From an uncultured Aquincola sp. (lineage in GTDB: Bacteria > Pseudomonadota > Gammaproteobacteria > Burkholderiales > Burkholderiaceae), in assembly GCA_937883885.1 (NCBI GenBank), contig CAKZXL010000610.1:1-13671 (forward strand): 13,671 nucleotides of DNA, given 5' to 3'. How positions within the stretch are numbered: the stretch's first letter is position 1; every line of letters starts with the position of its first letter. Below the pieces are notes generated by a model. It searched no databases, was not told the DNA's origin, and saw nothing but the letters and a program-made list of their open reading frames with translations. The position numbers and the translations under genes were made by a program. Below, one piece after another: positions 1 through 8,261 of the stretch.

Positions 1-168
1 CTGGCCGTGCCCTTCGACCTGCCGGTGGCGCTGCCGCGCGGCTACTACCTGTGCTGCCTGCCCGCGCAGGCCGAGCGGCCCGCGCTGGTGGCCTTTCGGC
101 AATGGCTGCTGCAGGAAGCGGCGGCCGACCTGGCGCGGCCGCTGGAAGGGCCGGCGCCGATCAGGTGA
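1..168 (+). CDS. LysR-type transcriptional regulator, C-terminal fragment (5' end outside window)
   Basis: The frame is open from the left edge and stops at TGA 166-168, leaving the last 55 residues. The visible part has the pattern that closes GcvA-type LysR effector domains: a hydrophobic 'LAVPFDLPV' strand, a 'GYYLCCLP' strand, then 'ALVAFRQWLLQEAA', matching the usual 'P.v..FR.WL..EA' last helix. The DNA-binding helix-turn-helix and most of the effector domain lie upstream of the window, so its targets cannot be inferred. The gene converges on the SDR gene, and the two stop regions overlap by 8 bp (161-168). It is probably a separate transcription unit. Family assignment from so short a piece is moderately sure. 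Confidence 0.6.
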   Translation: MAVPFDLPVALPRGYYLCCLPAQAERPALVAFRQWLLQEAAADLARPLEGPAPIR

Positions 169-949
169 TCACCGACTGTTGCGCGATGCCCGCATCCACC
201 AGCACATGCTGGCCGGTCATGCCGTCGCTGTCGTCGGCGGCCAGAAAGAGCGTGGCGCGGGCCACGTGGCCGGGGTCCAGGCGCAGCTTCAGGCATTGCG
301 CGTCCAGGAAGGCCTGGTCGGCCGCGGCGTCGCGGTGCAGCGTGGTCTGCCGTTCGGTGACGATGGCGCCAGGCACCAGCGCATTGACGCGGATGTTGCG
401 CTCGCCCAGCTCGCGCGCCAGCGTGCGCGTCAGGCCCAGGATGCCGGCCTTGGCCGTGGTGTAGCCCGCGAGGCGCGGCCGGCCGCGCATCCAGCTGACC
501 GAGCCCATGTTCACCACCGCGCCGCCGCCGGCCTCGGCCATCGCCGGTGCGCAGGCCTGGATGGCGAAGAAGTAGTGCTTGAGGTTGAGCGACAGCCGGT
601 CGTCCCACAGCTCGGGCGTCACCTCCTCCATCGCATGGCGGTCGTCGCGACCGGCGTTGTTGATGAGCACGCGGATGGGGCCCAGCTCGGCGATCAGCTC
701 GCGCAGCACGGCCTGGTAGGCCACCACGTCGCGCACGTCGCACACGCGGTAGTGCGGCGCGGCATGGCCGGCCCGGCGCAGCTCGTCGATGAGGGCATCG
801 CCACCGCCGGGCCGGGTGCCGCAAAAGGCCACCACCGCGCCTTGCGCGGCGAAGGCCCGCACCAGCTCGGCGCCAATGCCCGAGCTGCCGCCGCTGATGA
901 ACACCACGCGCTCGCGCAGCGAGGGGTAGAGGGTGTAAGGGCGGCTCAT
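161..949 (-). CDS. XylB-like SDR-family NAD(P)-dependent sugar dehydrogenase
   Basis: The 262-residue product is a classical short-chain dehydrogenase. It has the cofactor-binding glycine motif GGSSGIG (20-26), NNAG (97-100), Asn122, and the catalytic Ser150, Tyr163 and Lys167 (YTTAK). The sequence follows Caulobacter XylB (D-xylose 1-dehydrogenase) at many diagnostic places: 'NNAG.DDRH', 'NL.H..F', 'GS.SW', 'TAKAGI.G.TR.LARELG', 'VPG...T.RQ' and 'AQCLK.R'. It probably oxidises an aldose C1 to the lactone with NAD+. The true sugar could be a pentose or hexose. The ATG at 949 lies 1 nt after the stop of the Gfo/Idh gene, which suggests translational coupling. The longer open frame extending upstream only overlaps that gene. 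It is the last gene of the operon and its stop overlaps the converging LysR gene. Confidence is high for family, moderate for sugar-1-dehydrogenase activity. Confidence 0.88.
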   Translation of the reverse strand: MSRPYTLYPSLRERVVFISGGSSGIGAELVRAFAAQGAVVAFCGTRPGGGDALIDELRRAGHAAPHYRVCDVRDVVAYQAVLRELIAELGPIRVLINNAGRDDRHAMEEVTPELWDDRLSLNLKHYFFAIQACAPAMAEAGGGAVVNMGSVSWMRGRPRLAGYTTAKAGILGLTRTLARELGERNIRVNALVPGAIVTERQTTLHRDAAADQAFLDAQCLKLRLDPGHVARATLFLAADDSDGMTGQHVLVDAGIAQQSVIT

Positions 950-950
950 G

Positions 951-2084
951 TCAGGCAGGCAGGTCGGCCAGCACGTCGGCCATCTGCACCGGCAGGCCGG
1001 TGTCGATGCTGCGGTGGGCCGCCAGCCCGGTGGCCACGCTGCGCAGGCCTTCTTCCAGCGTGATCTCGGGCGGCGTGCCGTTTTGGATGGCGGCCAGGAA
1101 GTGCTGGTGCTCGATGTACGAGGCGCCGAAGTGCTGGCCCGGGTAGCGGATGTTGGTGTCCCACACGCGGCGCACCGACACGCCCTGGCCGGTGCCCGAA
1201 GGCTGGCCCCAGACCTCGCGCCGGCCCCAGTCCGCGCGCCGGCCGCAGCGCAGCGTGAGTGAAGGCAGCAGCGTCTCGTAGCGGGCTTGGTCGCCCACCA
1301 CCACGATGTGTTCGTTGTCCACCGAGTTCTCGGCGAACATGCACAGGTCCAGCATCGCACGGGCGCCGCTGGGGTACTCCACGATCACATAGGCGCTGTC
1401 CAGGATGTCGGGCGTGCGGCCGTCGTAGCGTTCGTCCAGGTGGTTCACCCGCTGGCCGCCGGAGGCGAACACCCGCGTGGGCCGCTCCTGCAGGATGAGG
1501 TCCATCAGGTTGAAGTAGTGGCAGCACTTCTCGACCAGCGTGCCGCCGGTGTTGGCCGAGAAGCGGTTCCAGTCGCCCACCTTGGGGTAGAAGGGCTCGC
1601 GGTGCTCGCGGATGGCCACCTGGTGCAGCTTGCCGGCGCCGCCGGCATGCACCAGACGGATCATCTCGGCCACTGGCGGCATGTAGCGGTATTCCTGCGC
1701 CACCCACACCACACGCTGGGCACCTTCGGCCACGCGCTGGCGTTGCAGCGCCAGCAGGGCCAGGCCGTCTTCGATGGTGGTGACCAGCGGCTTTTCGGCC
1801 AGGATGTGCAGGTCGGTGGCCAGCGCGGCGCGCAGGATGCCAGCATGGGTGTGGTTGGGCGTGGCGATCACCACCGCGTCGCAGGCGCCGCTGTCCAGCA
1901 GCGCCTGCGGGGTGTCGAAGACCTGCACGGTGTCGGGCAGCAGGGCCTGGGCCTTCTGGCGGCTGCCGGCGTCCACGTCGGCGATGGCGGTGACCTGCGT
2001 GCCGGGCAGGGCGCGCAGGTTCTCGATGTGCTCGCGGCCCATGCTGCCGCAGCCGATGATGCCGTAACGAAGAAGGGGTTCCAT
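951..2084 (-). CDS. Gfo/Idh/MocA-family oxidoreductase
   Basis: The protein has 377 residues with an N-terminal Rossmann fold: GIIGCGSMG (8-16), the acidic 'ADVD' after strand 2 and 'ATPNHTH' (74-80). The family signature EKPL (97-100) supplies the conserved active-site Lys98. The C-terminal half carries 'GGTLVEKCCHYFNLMDL' (180-196), the place of the conserved His and Asp (here His189, Asp195) of the catalytic region. Such enzymes oxidise or reduce sugars and inositols with NAD(P). Length and motifs resemble inositol/sugar dehydrogenases rather than the approximately 310-residue L-arabinose dehydrogenases. The ATG at 2084 is chosen because GGAAG lies 5 nt upstream; a GTG at 2099 has no ribosome site. 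It sits 27 nt after the porin and 1 nt before the SDR gene. It could be a second entry dehydrogenase for a related sugar or act on an oxidised glycoside; the substrate is unknown. Confidence 0.88.
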   Translation of the reverse strand: MEPLLRYGIIGCGSMGREHIENLRALPGTQVTAIADVDAGSRQKAQALLPDTVQVFDTPQALLDSGACDAVVIATPNHTHAGILRAALATDLHILAEKPLVTTIEDGLALLALQRQRVAEGAQRVVWVAQEYRYMPPVAEMIRLVHAGGAGKLHQVAIREHREPFYPKVGDWNRFSANTGGTLVEKCCHYFNLMDLILQERPTRVFASGGQRVNHLDERYDGRTPDILDSAYVIVEYPSGARAMLDLCMFAENSVDNEHIVVVGDQARYETLLPSLTLRCGRRADWGRREVWGQPSGTGQGVSVRRVWDTNIRYPGQHFGASYIEHQHFLAAIQNGTPPEITLEEGLRSVATGLAAHRSIDTGLPVQMADVLADLPA

Positions 2085-2111
2085 GCTCACTTCCAACACC
2101 GTGGGGTTACT

Positions 2112-3269
2112 TCAGAACTGGTGGGCGATGCCCACGCCGATGCCGCGCACCGACTGGCCGGCGCGCAGCGGGTTGACGCCATTGAGCGAGTTGGCCGCGT
2201 TGTCGTCGTTGGCCACCCGGCCCAGCGAGGCGTACAGCTCGGTGCGCTTGCTCAGCAGGTGGTGGTAGCCGATGCCGAAGCCGCTGGAATCGCAGGCATT
2301 GCAGTCGTCGATGCGCTTGGCCGCGTAGTTGGCCCACAGCTGGCCGGTGGGCAGCTTGAACGAGACGCCCACCATGTAGTCGTGCCCGTCGATGCTGCCG
2401 CCGCTGGCGGTGCTGGCCTCGTACTTCCAGGGGTGCACGTTGGCCCACAGGTTGAGCTCGGGCGTCACCGAATACATGCCGCCCACCATCGTCTCGGTCA
2501 CCTTCTGCTCACGGCCGGTGGCGGCCACCAGGCCGCGCTTTTGCGTGTAGCCGGCGCCCAGGTACAGCGGGCCCGACTTGTATTCGGCATTGGCGCCGTA
2601 CACCTTGCCGGCGTCGCCATAACCTTCACCCGCGCCCACCGCGCCGGTGACCGTCAGCCCGCCGAACGAAGGCGTCTTGTAGATCACCAGGTTGTTCTCG
2701 AAGGCCGACGAGATGCCCACCGCATACACGCCCGAAGCGGCCGAGCCGATGGTGCCGTTGGCTACCGGCTTTTGCAGCGCCGCGCTGTTCACGCGCAGGA
2801 AGTTGCTGCGCTGGATGGACTGCACCGCGCTGTAGCCGTGCAGCCGCAGCGGGCCGGCATCGTCGGCGAACAGGAAGGGCCAGAAGATGGGCGTGTACTG
2901 CCGGCCCAGGGTCACGGTGCCCCAGTCCTTGCTGCTCAAGCCCACGTACGAGCCGCGGTTGAAGAAGCGCGTGCCGCCCGCCGCATTGCCGGTGTCGGCG
3001 CTGATGCCCGACTCCAGGAAGAACAGCGCTGTCAGGCCGCCGCCCAGGTCTTCGGTGCCCCGGAAGCCCAGGCGCGAGGCGGTGTAGGTGCCGCTGTCCA
3101 CGCGGCTGGTCTTGGCGCCGTTGTCGATGTGCTGCAGGCCCACGTCGACACGGCCGAACACCGTGACCGTGCTTTGCGCCATCGCGGCCGGGGCCGCAGC
3201 CGCGGCCGCCAGGGCCAGCAGCGTGATCGTCGTCTTCTTCATCCACATTCTCCGGTTGTGTGTGTTCAT
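2112..3269 (-). CDS. Gram-negative outer-membrane porin (porin_4 / OmpC-like)
   Basis: A 385-residue beta-barrel porin. The N-terminus has a basic stretch, a hydrophobic Leu/Ala-rich core and an 'AMA-QS' signal-peptidase site. The mature protein begins 'QSTVTVFGRVDVGLQ', typical of betaproteobacterial trimeric porins. The barrel shows alternating strands, 'SRLGFRGTEDLGGGLTALFFLESG' class motifs, and ends in 'IAHQF' with the terminal Phe used by the BAM assembly machinery. It lies inside the uptake/catabolism operon, 10 nt after the second permease, so it probably gives the substrate passage through the outer membrane. Two starts are possible. ATG 3269 follows AGGAGG by 5 nt. ATG 3242 (MKKTTITLL, 376 residues) follows GGAGA by 6 nt. 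Both leave a complete signal peptide, so the mature protein is the same. Confidence 0.92.
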   Translation of the reverse strand: MNTHNRRMWMKKTTITLLALAAAAAAPAAMAQSTVTVFGRVDVGLQHIDNGAKTSRVDSGTYTASRLGFRGTEDLGGGLTALFFLESGISADTGNAAGGTRFFNRGSYVGLSSKDWGTVTLGRQYTPIFWPFLFADDAGPLRLHGYSAVQSIQRSNFLRVNSAALQKPVANGTIGSAASGVYAVGISSAFENNLVIYKTPSFGGLTVTGAVGAGEGYGDAGKVYGANAEYKSGPLYLGAGYTQKRGLVAATGREQKVTETMVGGMYSVTPELNLWANVHPWKYEASTASGGSIDGHDYMVGVSFKLPTGQLWANYAAKRIDDCNACDSSGFGIGYHHLLSKRTELYASLGRVANDDNAANSLNGVNPLRAGQSVRGIGVGIAHQF

Positions 3270-3274
3270 CCCGG

Positions 3275-3280
3275 CCTCCT
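3275..3280 (-). promoter_or_regulatory. Ribosome binding site AGGAGG for the porin
   Basis: On the minus strand AGGAGG lies 5 nt before the ATG at 3269. Its first A is the last base of the upstream permease TGA, so termination of the permease places the ribosome directly on the site. A second site, GGAGA at 3249-3253, suits the alternative ATG at 3242. Confidence 0.6.
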
Positions 3281-4119
3281 CACCCCTTGAGGCCGCCTTG
3301 CGTCAACCCGCCCACCACGCGTTCCTGGAACAGTGCGATCAGCACTGCAATGGGCACGATGGCCACCACCAGCGCGGCCGAGATCACCGGCCACGGGAAG
3401 GTGAATTCGCCCTGGTAGAGCGAGATGCCGACGGGCAGGGTGCGCATGGAAGCGCTGGCGTTGAGCGACAGCGCGAGCAGGAATTCGTCCCAGGCATTGA
3501 CGAAGGCCAGGATGCCGGCGGTGAACACACCGGGCGCGGCCAGCGGCACCACCACGCGCCACAGGGCGCCCAGGCGGGTGCAGCCGTCGATCATCGCGGC
3601 GTTCTCCAGGTCCTTGGGAATGCTCTGGAAGAAGCTCACCAGCACCAGCGTGCACACCGGCAGGCTGAGCACGGTGTAGGGCAGCACCAGCGCGGTGTAG
3701 GTGTTGAGCAGCGACAGGTGGCGCATCGTCTCGAAGATGGGCACCAGCAGCGTGACCAGCGGGAACATGCTGGAGGCCACGATGCAGGTGAGCACCAGCT
3801 GCCGGTGGCGCAGGTTGAGCCGCGCAATCGCATAGGCCGCCAGCGCCGCCACCACCAGCGACACCGCGGTGGACACCAGCGCCACCACCAGGCTGTTGCC
3901 CAGGTACTTGAGCAGCGGCTGGTCGGTGAAGGCCTGCACGTAGTTGCTCAGCACCAGCTCGTGCGGCAGGTAGGTGATGGGCTTGCGCACCAGCTCGGAC
4001 TCGGTCTTGAGCGAGGTGAGCAGGATCCACACCGCCGGGAAGAAGCCGTTGACCACCACGATGGCCGCGGCGATGAGCCGCAGCGCCCGCGCGCTGAAGA
4101 GGTTCTCGGGCTGCCTCAT
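3280..4119 (-). CDS. ABC transporter permease, CUT1 sugar family (MalG-like)
   Basis: This 279-residue integral membrane protein has about six hydrophobic segments. The EAA loop that docks onto the ATPase, 'LENAAMIDGCTRLGALWRVVVP', is near residues 185-206. The C-terminus 'FQERVVGGLTQGGLKG' is typical of MalG-type carbohydrate permeases. It would form the inner-membrane channel with the adjacent MalF-like permease. Its ATG (4117-4119) overlaps the TGA of the first permease as ATGA. GGGAGAAG a few bases upstream is a strong ribosome site that fixes this start. The longer open frame upstream is just the shadow of the first permease. The porin follows 10 nt downstream. Confidence 0.93.
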   Translation of the reverse strand: MRQPENLFSARALRLIAAAIVVVNGFFPAVWILLTSLKTESELVRKPITYLPHELVLSNYVQAFTDQPLLKYLGNSLVVALVSTAVSLVVAALAAYAIARLNLRHRQLVLTCIVASSMFPLVTLLVPIFETMRHLSLLNTYTALVLPYTVLSLPVCTLVLVSFFQSIPKDLENAAMIDGCTRLGALWRVVVPLAAPGVFTAGILAFVNAWDEFLLALSLNASASMRTLPVGISLYQGEFTFPWPVISAALVVAIVPIAVLIALFQERVVGGLTQGGLKG

Positions 4120-5006
4120 GCACTTCTCCCGATGCGGCGCAGGTAAAAGCCGGTGACCACCAGCGACAGCAGGAACATGAACACCGCCAGCGTGGAGCCG
4201 TAGCCCACGTCCAGGTAGTCGATCGTGGTCTTGTGGATCAGCATGGCCAGCGTCTCGGTGGCATTGCCCGGGCCGCCCTTGGTCATGGTGTAGGGAATGT
4301 CGAAGGTCTGCAGCGCGGTGATGGTGCGAAAGATCAGCGCCACGATGATGGAAGGCATCAGCATCGGGATCGTGATCTGCCAGAACTGCTGCCAGCGGCT
4401 GGCGCCGTCGACCTCGGCCGCCTCGTACAGCGACTGGGGGATCATCTGCAGGCCGGCCAGCAGGATCAGCGCCATGAAGCTGCTGGTCTTCCAGATGATG
4501 GTCAGGCAGATGGCCGCGAAGGCGAACGTGGGCTGCAGCAGCCACATGCGCGCTTCGCTGGCACCCAGGCGCCGCGCCAGGTCGTTGACCACGCCGTATT
4601 CCGAGTGGAAGAACCACGCGAAGATGAGGCCGGCAAAGGCCAGCGGCAGCGCCCAGGGCAGCAGCAGCGCCAGCCGCACCGGCCACTGCCGCCGAAAGGG
4701 CAGGTTGGCCAGCATCGCCAGCCCCAGCCCCACCACCAGCGCGCCGGGCACCGTGATCAGCGTGATGAGCACGGTGTTGCGGGTGGCGTTCCAGAAGTCC
4801 TTGTCGGTGAGCACCAGCAGGTAGTTCTCGAAGCCGACGAAGCGGGCCTCGCCGCCGCCGGACAGCCGCAGGTCGAAGAAGCTGTTCCACAGCAGCCGGC
4901 CGATCGGGTAGACCACGATCAGCGCCAGCAGCAGGAAGGCGGGCGCCAGCATCAGCACGGCGAGCGTACGGTCGCTGGGATCGCGCAGGCGGTCCAGGGC
5001 GTTCAT
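4116..5006 (-). CDS. ABC transporter permease, CUT1 sugar family (MalF-like)
   Basis: This 296-residue membrane protein starts MNALDRLRDPSDRTLAVLML, followed by a first hydrophobic segment and periplasmic loop ('FVGFENYLLVLTD'), the usual N-terminal layout of MalF/UgpA-type permeases. The EAA loop 'LYEAAEVDGASRWQQFWQITIP' lies near residues 194-215. 'TKGGPGNATETLAM' further on is a conserved substrate-path region in CUT1 permeases. It pairs with the MalG-like permease, with which it overlaps by 4 bp. It begins 22 nt after the binding-protein gene. There is no clear Shine-Dalgarno before the ATG at 5006, so it may depend on coupling. Confidence 0.93.
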   Translation of the reverse strand: MNALDRLRDPSDRTLAVLMLAPAFLLLALIVVYPIGRLLWNSFFDLRLSGGGEARFVGFENYLLVLTDKDFWNATRNTVLITLITVPGALVVGLGLAMLANLPFRRQWPVRLALLLPWALPLAFAGLIFAWFFHSEYGVVNDLARRLGASEARMWLLQPTFAFAAICLTIIWKTSSFMALILLAGLQMIPQSLYEAAEVDGASRWQQFWQITIPMLMPSIIVALIFRTITALQTFDIPYTMTKGGPGNATETLAMLIHKTTIDYLDVGYGSTLAVFMFLLSLVVTGFYLRRIGRSA

Positions 5007-5028
5007 GGGGCAGGCAGGTCGCGGCTAC

Positions 5029-6297
5029 TCAGCGCATCACGCGGCGCAGGCGGCTCTCGATCTCGGCGACGGCTTCTTCCGGCTTCTTGGTGCGGGCCAG
5101 CGCGGCGCTGACCGAGGTGCGGATGACGTCGCTCACCTGGCCGTAGTCGCGCGACAGCGGCCGGCTGCGGCCGGCGCCCACCACCGCGCCTGCGTCCTTG
5201 AACCAGGGCACGGCCTTGAGCACGTCGGCGTCCTGGTACACCGCCAGCGAGGTGGGCAGCAGGCTGCCTTCGGCCGCCAGGAACTTGCTGGCCTCGGGGC
5301 TGGCCAGGAACTTCACCAGCTTGGCGGCCTCTGCCTTGTTCTTGCTGAAGGCGCTGACCGACCACTGCCAGCCGCCCAGGCAGGTGGCGCTCTTGCCGCC
5401 GGCCACCGCGGGCAGCGGCATCACGCCCACCTTGCCTGACACCTTGCTGTCCTTGTCGGTGTTGAAGCGGTCCCAGGCAAAGCCCCAGTTGATGGCGAAC
5501 ACCACCTGGCCGGCCTTGAATTCGTTCACCGTGTCGGGCGTCTTCACCTCGGCCACGTTCTTCTTGATGACGCCCTGGTCCACCATGGCCAGCCACTGGT
5601 TGATGCCCTTGACGGCGGCGTCCTTGTCCAGCGTCAGCCGGCCCGCGGCATCGTTCAGCTCCTTGCCCTGGCTCCAGTAGGGCAGCAGGAAGGTGCACAC
5701 CGCGCCTTCGATGGGCGCGCCCTGGATGGACAGGCCCTGCAGGTTGGCATCGCCCTCGGCCTGCTGGATCTTCTTGGCCGCAGCGGCCAGTTCGTCCCAG
5801 GTCTTGGGCTCGGCGATCTTGTACTTGTCCAGCAGGTCCTTGCGGTAGTACATGAACATCGCATCGGCAAAGGCCGGCATCGCCGCCACCTTGCCGTCGA
5901 TCACGTTGGCCTGCGCATAGGCGGGCAGGTAGGGCTTCATGGCCACCGCCGGCTCGCCGACGTAGGCGTTGAGCGGTTCCACCCAGTTGGCGCCGGCGTA
6001 CTGCGCCGGGTTGACGATGTCGATCATGAAGAGGTCGATCGACGAGTCCTTGGCATTGAGCACCGTGCCCAGGTACTGGCGCTGCAGCTCAGACGTGGCG
6101 CCGCCGGTCTCCACCTCGATGGTGACGCCGGGGTTGCGCTGCTGGTACTGGTCGAACAGCTTGCGCATCAGGTCGGGCCGCTGGCCCGAGCCGCCGGCAA
6201 AGGCGCGCAGCTTGGTGTCGGCCAGCGCATGGGTGGCGCTGCCGGCCAGCAGCAGGGCGGCCAGCAGGGCGCCGGTCAGGGTGCGGGGGTTCTTCAT
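5029..6297 (-). CDS. ABC transporter periplasmic sugar-binding protein (family 1, MalE-like)
   Basis: This 422-residue secreted solute-binding protein has a signal peptide of MKN-, a Leu/Ala core and an 'ATHALA-D' cleavage site near residue 26. It then follows the cluster-1 binding-protein plan: 'LMRKLFDQYQQRNPGVTIEVE', 'DLFMIDIVNPAQYA', 'PAFADAMFMYYRKDLLDKY.I..PKTWDEL' and a C-terminal 'SRPLSRDYGQVSDVI' segment seen in trehalose/maltose- and glycoside-binding relatives. It catches the substrate in the periplasm and delivers it to the two permeases. The ATG at 6297 is preceded by AGGAGAA with a 6-nt gap, the best ribosome site in the operon. That fits the need to make much more of this protein than of the membrane parts. 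The ligand cannot be read from sequence. Confidence 0.94.
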   Translation of the reverse strand: MKNPRTLTGALLAALLLAGSATHALADTKLRAFAGGSGQRPDLMRKLFDQYQQRNPGVTIEVETGGATSELQRQYLGTVLNAKDSSIDLFMIDIVNPAQYAGANWVEPLNAYVGEPAVAMKPYLPAYAQANVIDGKVAAMPAFADAMFMYYRKDLLDKYKIAEPKTWDELAAAAKKIQQAEGDANLQGLSIQGAPIEGAVCTFLLPYWSQGKELNDAAGRLTLDKDAAVKGINQWLAMVDQGVIKKNVAEVKTPDTVNEFKAGQVVFAINWGFAWDRFNTDKDSKVSGKVGVMPLPAVAGGKSATCLGGWQWSVSAFSKNKAEAAKLVKFLASPEASKFLAAEGSLLPTSLAVYQDADVLKAVPWFKDAGAVVGAGRSRPLSRDYGQVSDVIRTSVSAALARTKKPEEAVAEIESRLRRVMR

Positions 6298-6303
6298 GGT
6301 GTC

Positions 6304-6310
6304 TTCTCCT
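6304..6310 (-). promoter_or_regulatory. Strong ribosome binding site AGGAGAA of the binding-protein gene
   Basis: AGGAGAA on the minus strand lies 6 nt before the ATG at 6297, in the 28-nt gap after the ATPase gene. It decides the start and probably gives the binding protein its higher translation level. Confidence 0.6.
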
Positions 6311-6325
6311 CGTCGTCTTGTGGGG

Positions 6326-7392
<1,067 letters not shown>

Positions 7393-7393
<1 letters not shown>

Positions 7394-8187
7394 CAGTAGC
7401 CCCCGCTCACGGTGCTGCCTTCGGCGGGCGGCTGGCCCAGCGCGCCGATGGCCGCCTGCGCGCTGCGCATCAGCAGCCCCAGGTCGGAGGCGATGGCGGT
7501 GAAGTCGAAGCCCATCGCGCGGTAGCGCTGCACCACCTCCACGGTGCCGCCCACGGTGCCGATGGGCTTGCCCACCGCCTTGGCACGCTGCACCGCCTGC
7601 GCGGTGATCTCCAGCACCGCCGGGTGGGTGAGCTGGGCCACATGGCCCATGGTGGCCGACAGGTCGCCCGGGCCGATGAAAAGCGCATCCACCCCCGGCA
7701 CCGCGGCAATGGCTTCCAGCTGGCCGATGGCCTCGGTGGTTTCCAGCTGCACGATGACGCAAAGGCCCTGGTTGGCCGTGCGCAGGTAGTCGGGCGCGGT
7801 GCCGAAGCGTGAGGCCCGGCTCATGCCGGCCATGCCGCGCCGGCCTTCGGGCGGGTAGCGGGTGGCGGCCACCGCATCGCGTGCCTCTTCCGCGCTTTGC
7901 ACGAAGGGCACCAGCAGCGTGGTGGCGCCGGCGTCCAGCACGCGCTTGATGGTCACCGCATCGTTCCAGGGCACGCGCACCACCGGCTTCATGGGCGTGC
8001 CGGCCACCGCCTGCAGCAGGTGGATCAGCTCCATCTGGTCCAGCGGCGTGTGCTCCATGTCGATCACCGCCCAGCCGAAGCCGGCATGGCCCATCGCCTC
8101 GGCCACCAGCGGGCTGGCGGACATGATCCAGGTGCCCAGCGCGGGCGGGCTGGCCGGGGTGTGCAGCAAGGTGTGAAAGGCGTTCAT
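7393..8187 (-). CDS. HpcH/HpaI-family class II (metal-dependent) 2-keto-3-deoxy acid aldolase
   Basis: This 264-residue member of the HpcH/HpaI aldolase family is close to the usual 250-265 residues. Residues that match the known active site are His46 (in 'IDMEHTP'), Arg71, Asp85 in 'RVLDAGA', and the metal ligands Glu149 ('QLET') and Asp175 ('GPGDLSA'). 'RYPPEGRRG' (110-118) is also a family hallmark. These enzymes cleave 2-keto-3-deoxy (or 4-hydroxy-2-keto) acids retro-aldol to pyruvate and an aldehyde. Placed directly after a sugar-acid dehydratase, it most likely cleaves that enzyme's product to pyruvate plus glycolaldehyde, glyceraldehyde or lactaldehyde, depending on the sugar. It lies 74 nt downstream of the dehydratase. 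No obvious Shine-Dalgarno is seen before the ATG at 8187. Confidence 0.9.
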
Positions 8188-8235
8188 AGGGCGGCGGATG
8201 GTAGAAGTGCTGGGCGCAAGCAGATATGCGGTTTT

Positions 8236-8254
8236 ATCCGCCGTTGCTGCGGAT
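8236..8254. repeat. Inverted repeat in the dehydratase-aldolase gap
   Basis: ATCCGC (8236-8241) and GCGGAT (8249-8254) are perfect complements around a 7-nt loop, in the only longer gap (8188-8261) inside the operon. On the operon's strand the hairpin is followed by AAAACC, not a T-run, so it is not a standard terminator. It could stabilise the upstream mRNA end, attenuate, or be a protein site. The rest of this gap shows no clear promoter. Confidence 0.4.
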
Positions 8255-8261
8255 TTCGTGC

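Noticed and set aside
159..170. Palindrome GATCA-GG-TGATC at the meeting point of the LysR and SDR genes
   Set aside because: It is short, made up by the two overlapping stop regions, and has no T-run. There is not enough to call a terminator or binding site.
1287..3290. Long plus-strand open frame (667 codons) antisense to the Gfo/Idh and porin genes
   Set aside because: The minus-strand genes have clear families, motifs, signal peptide and ribosome sites. The antisense frame reads as His/Val/Gln/Ala-rich low-complexity sequence with no recognisable domain, the usual result of few stop codons in high-GC DNA.
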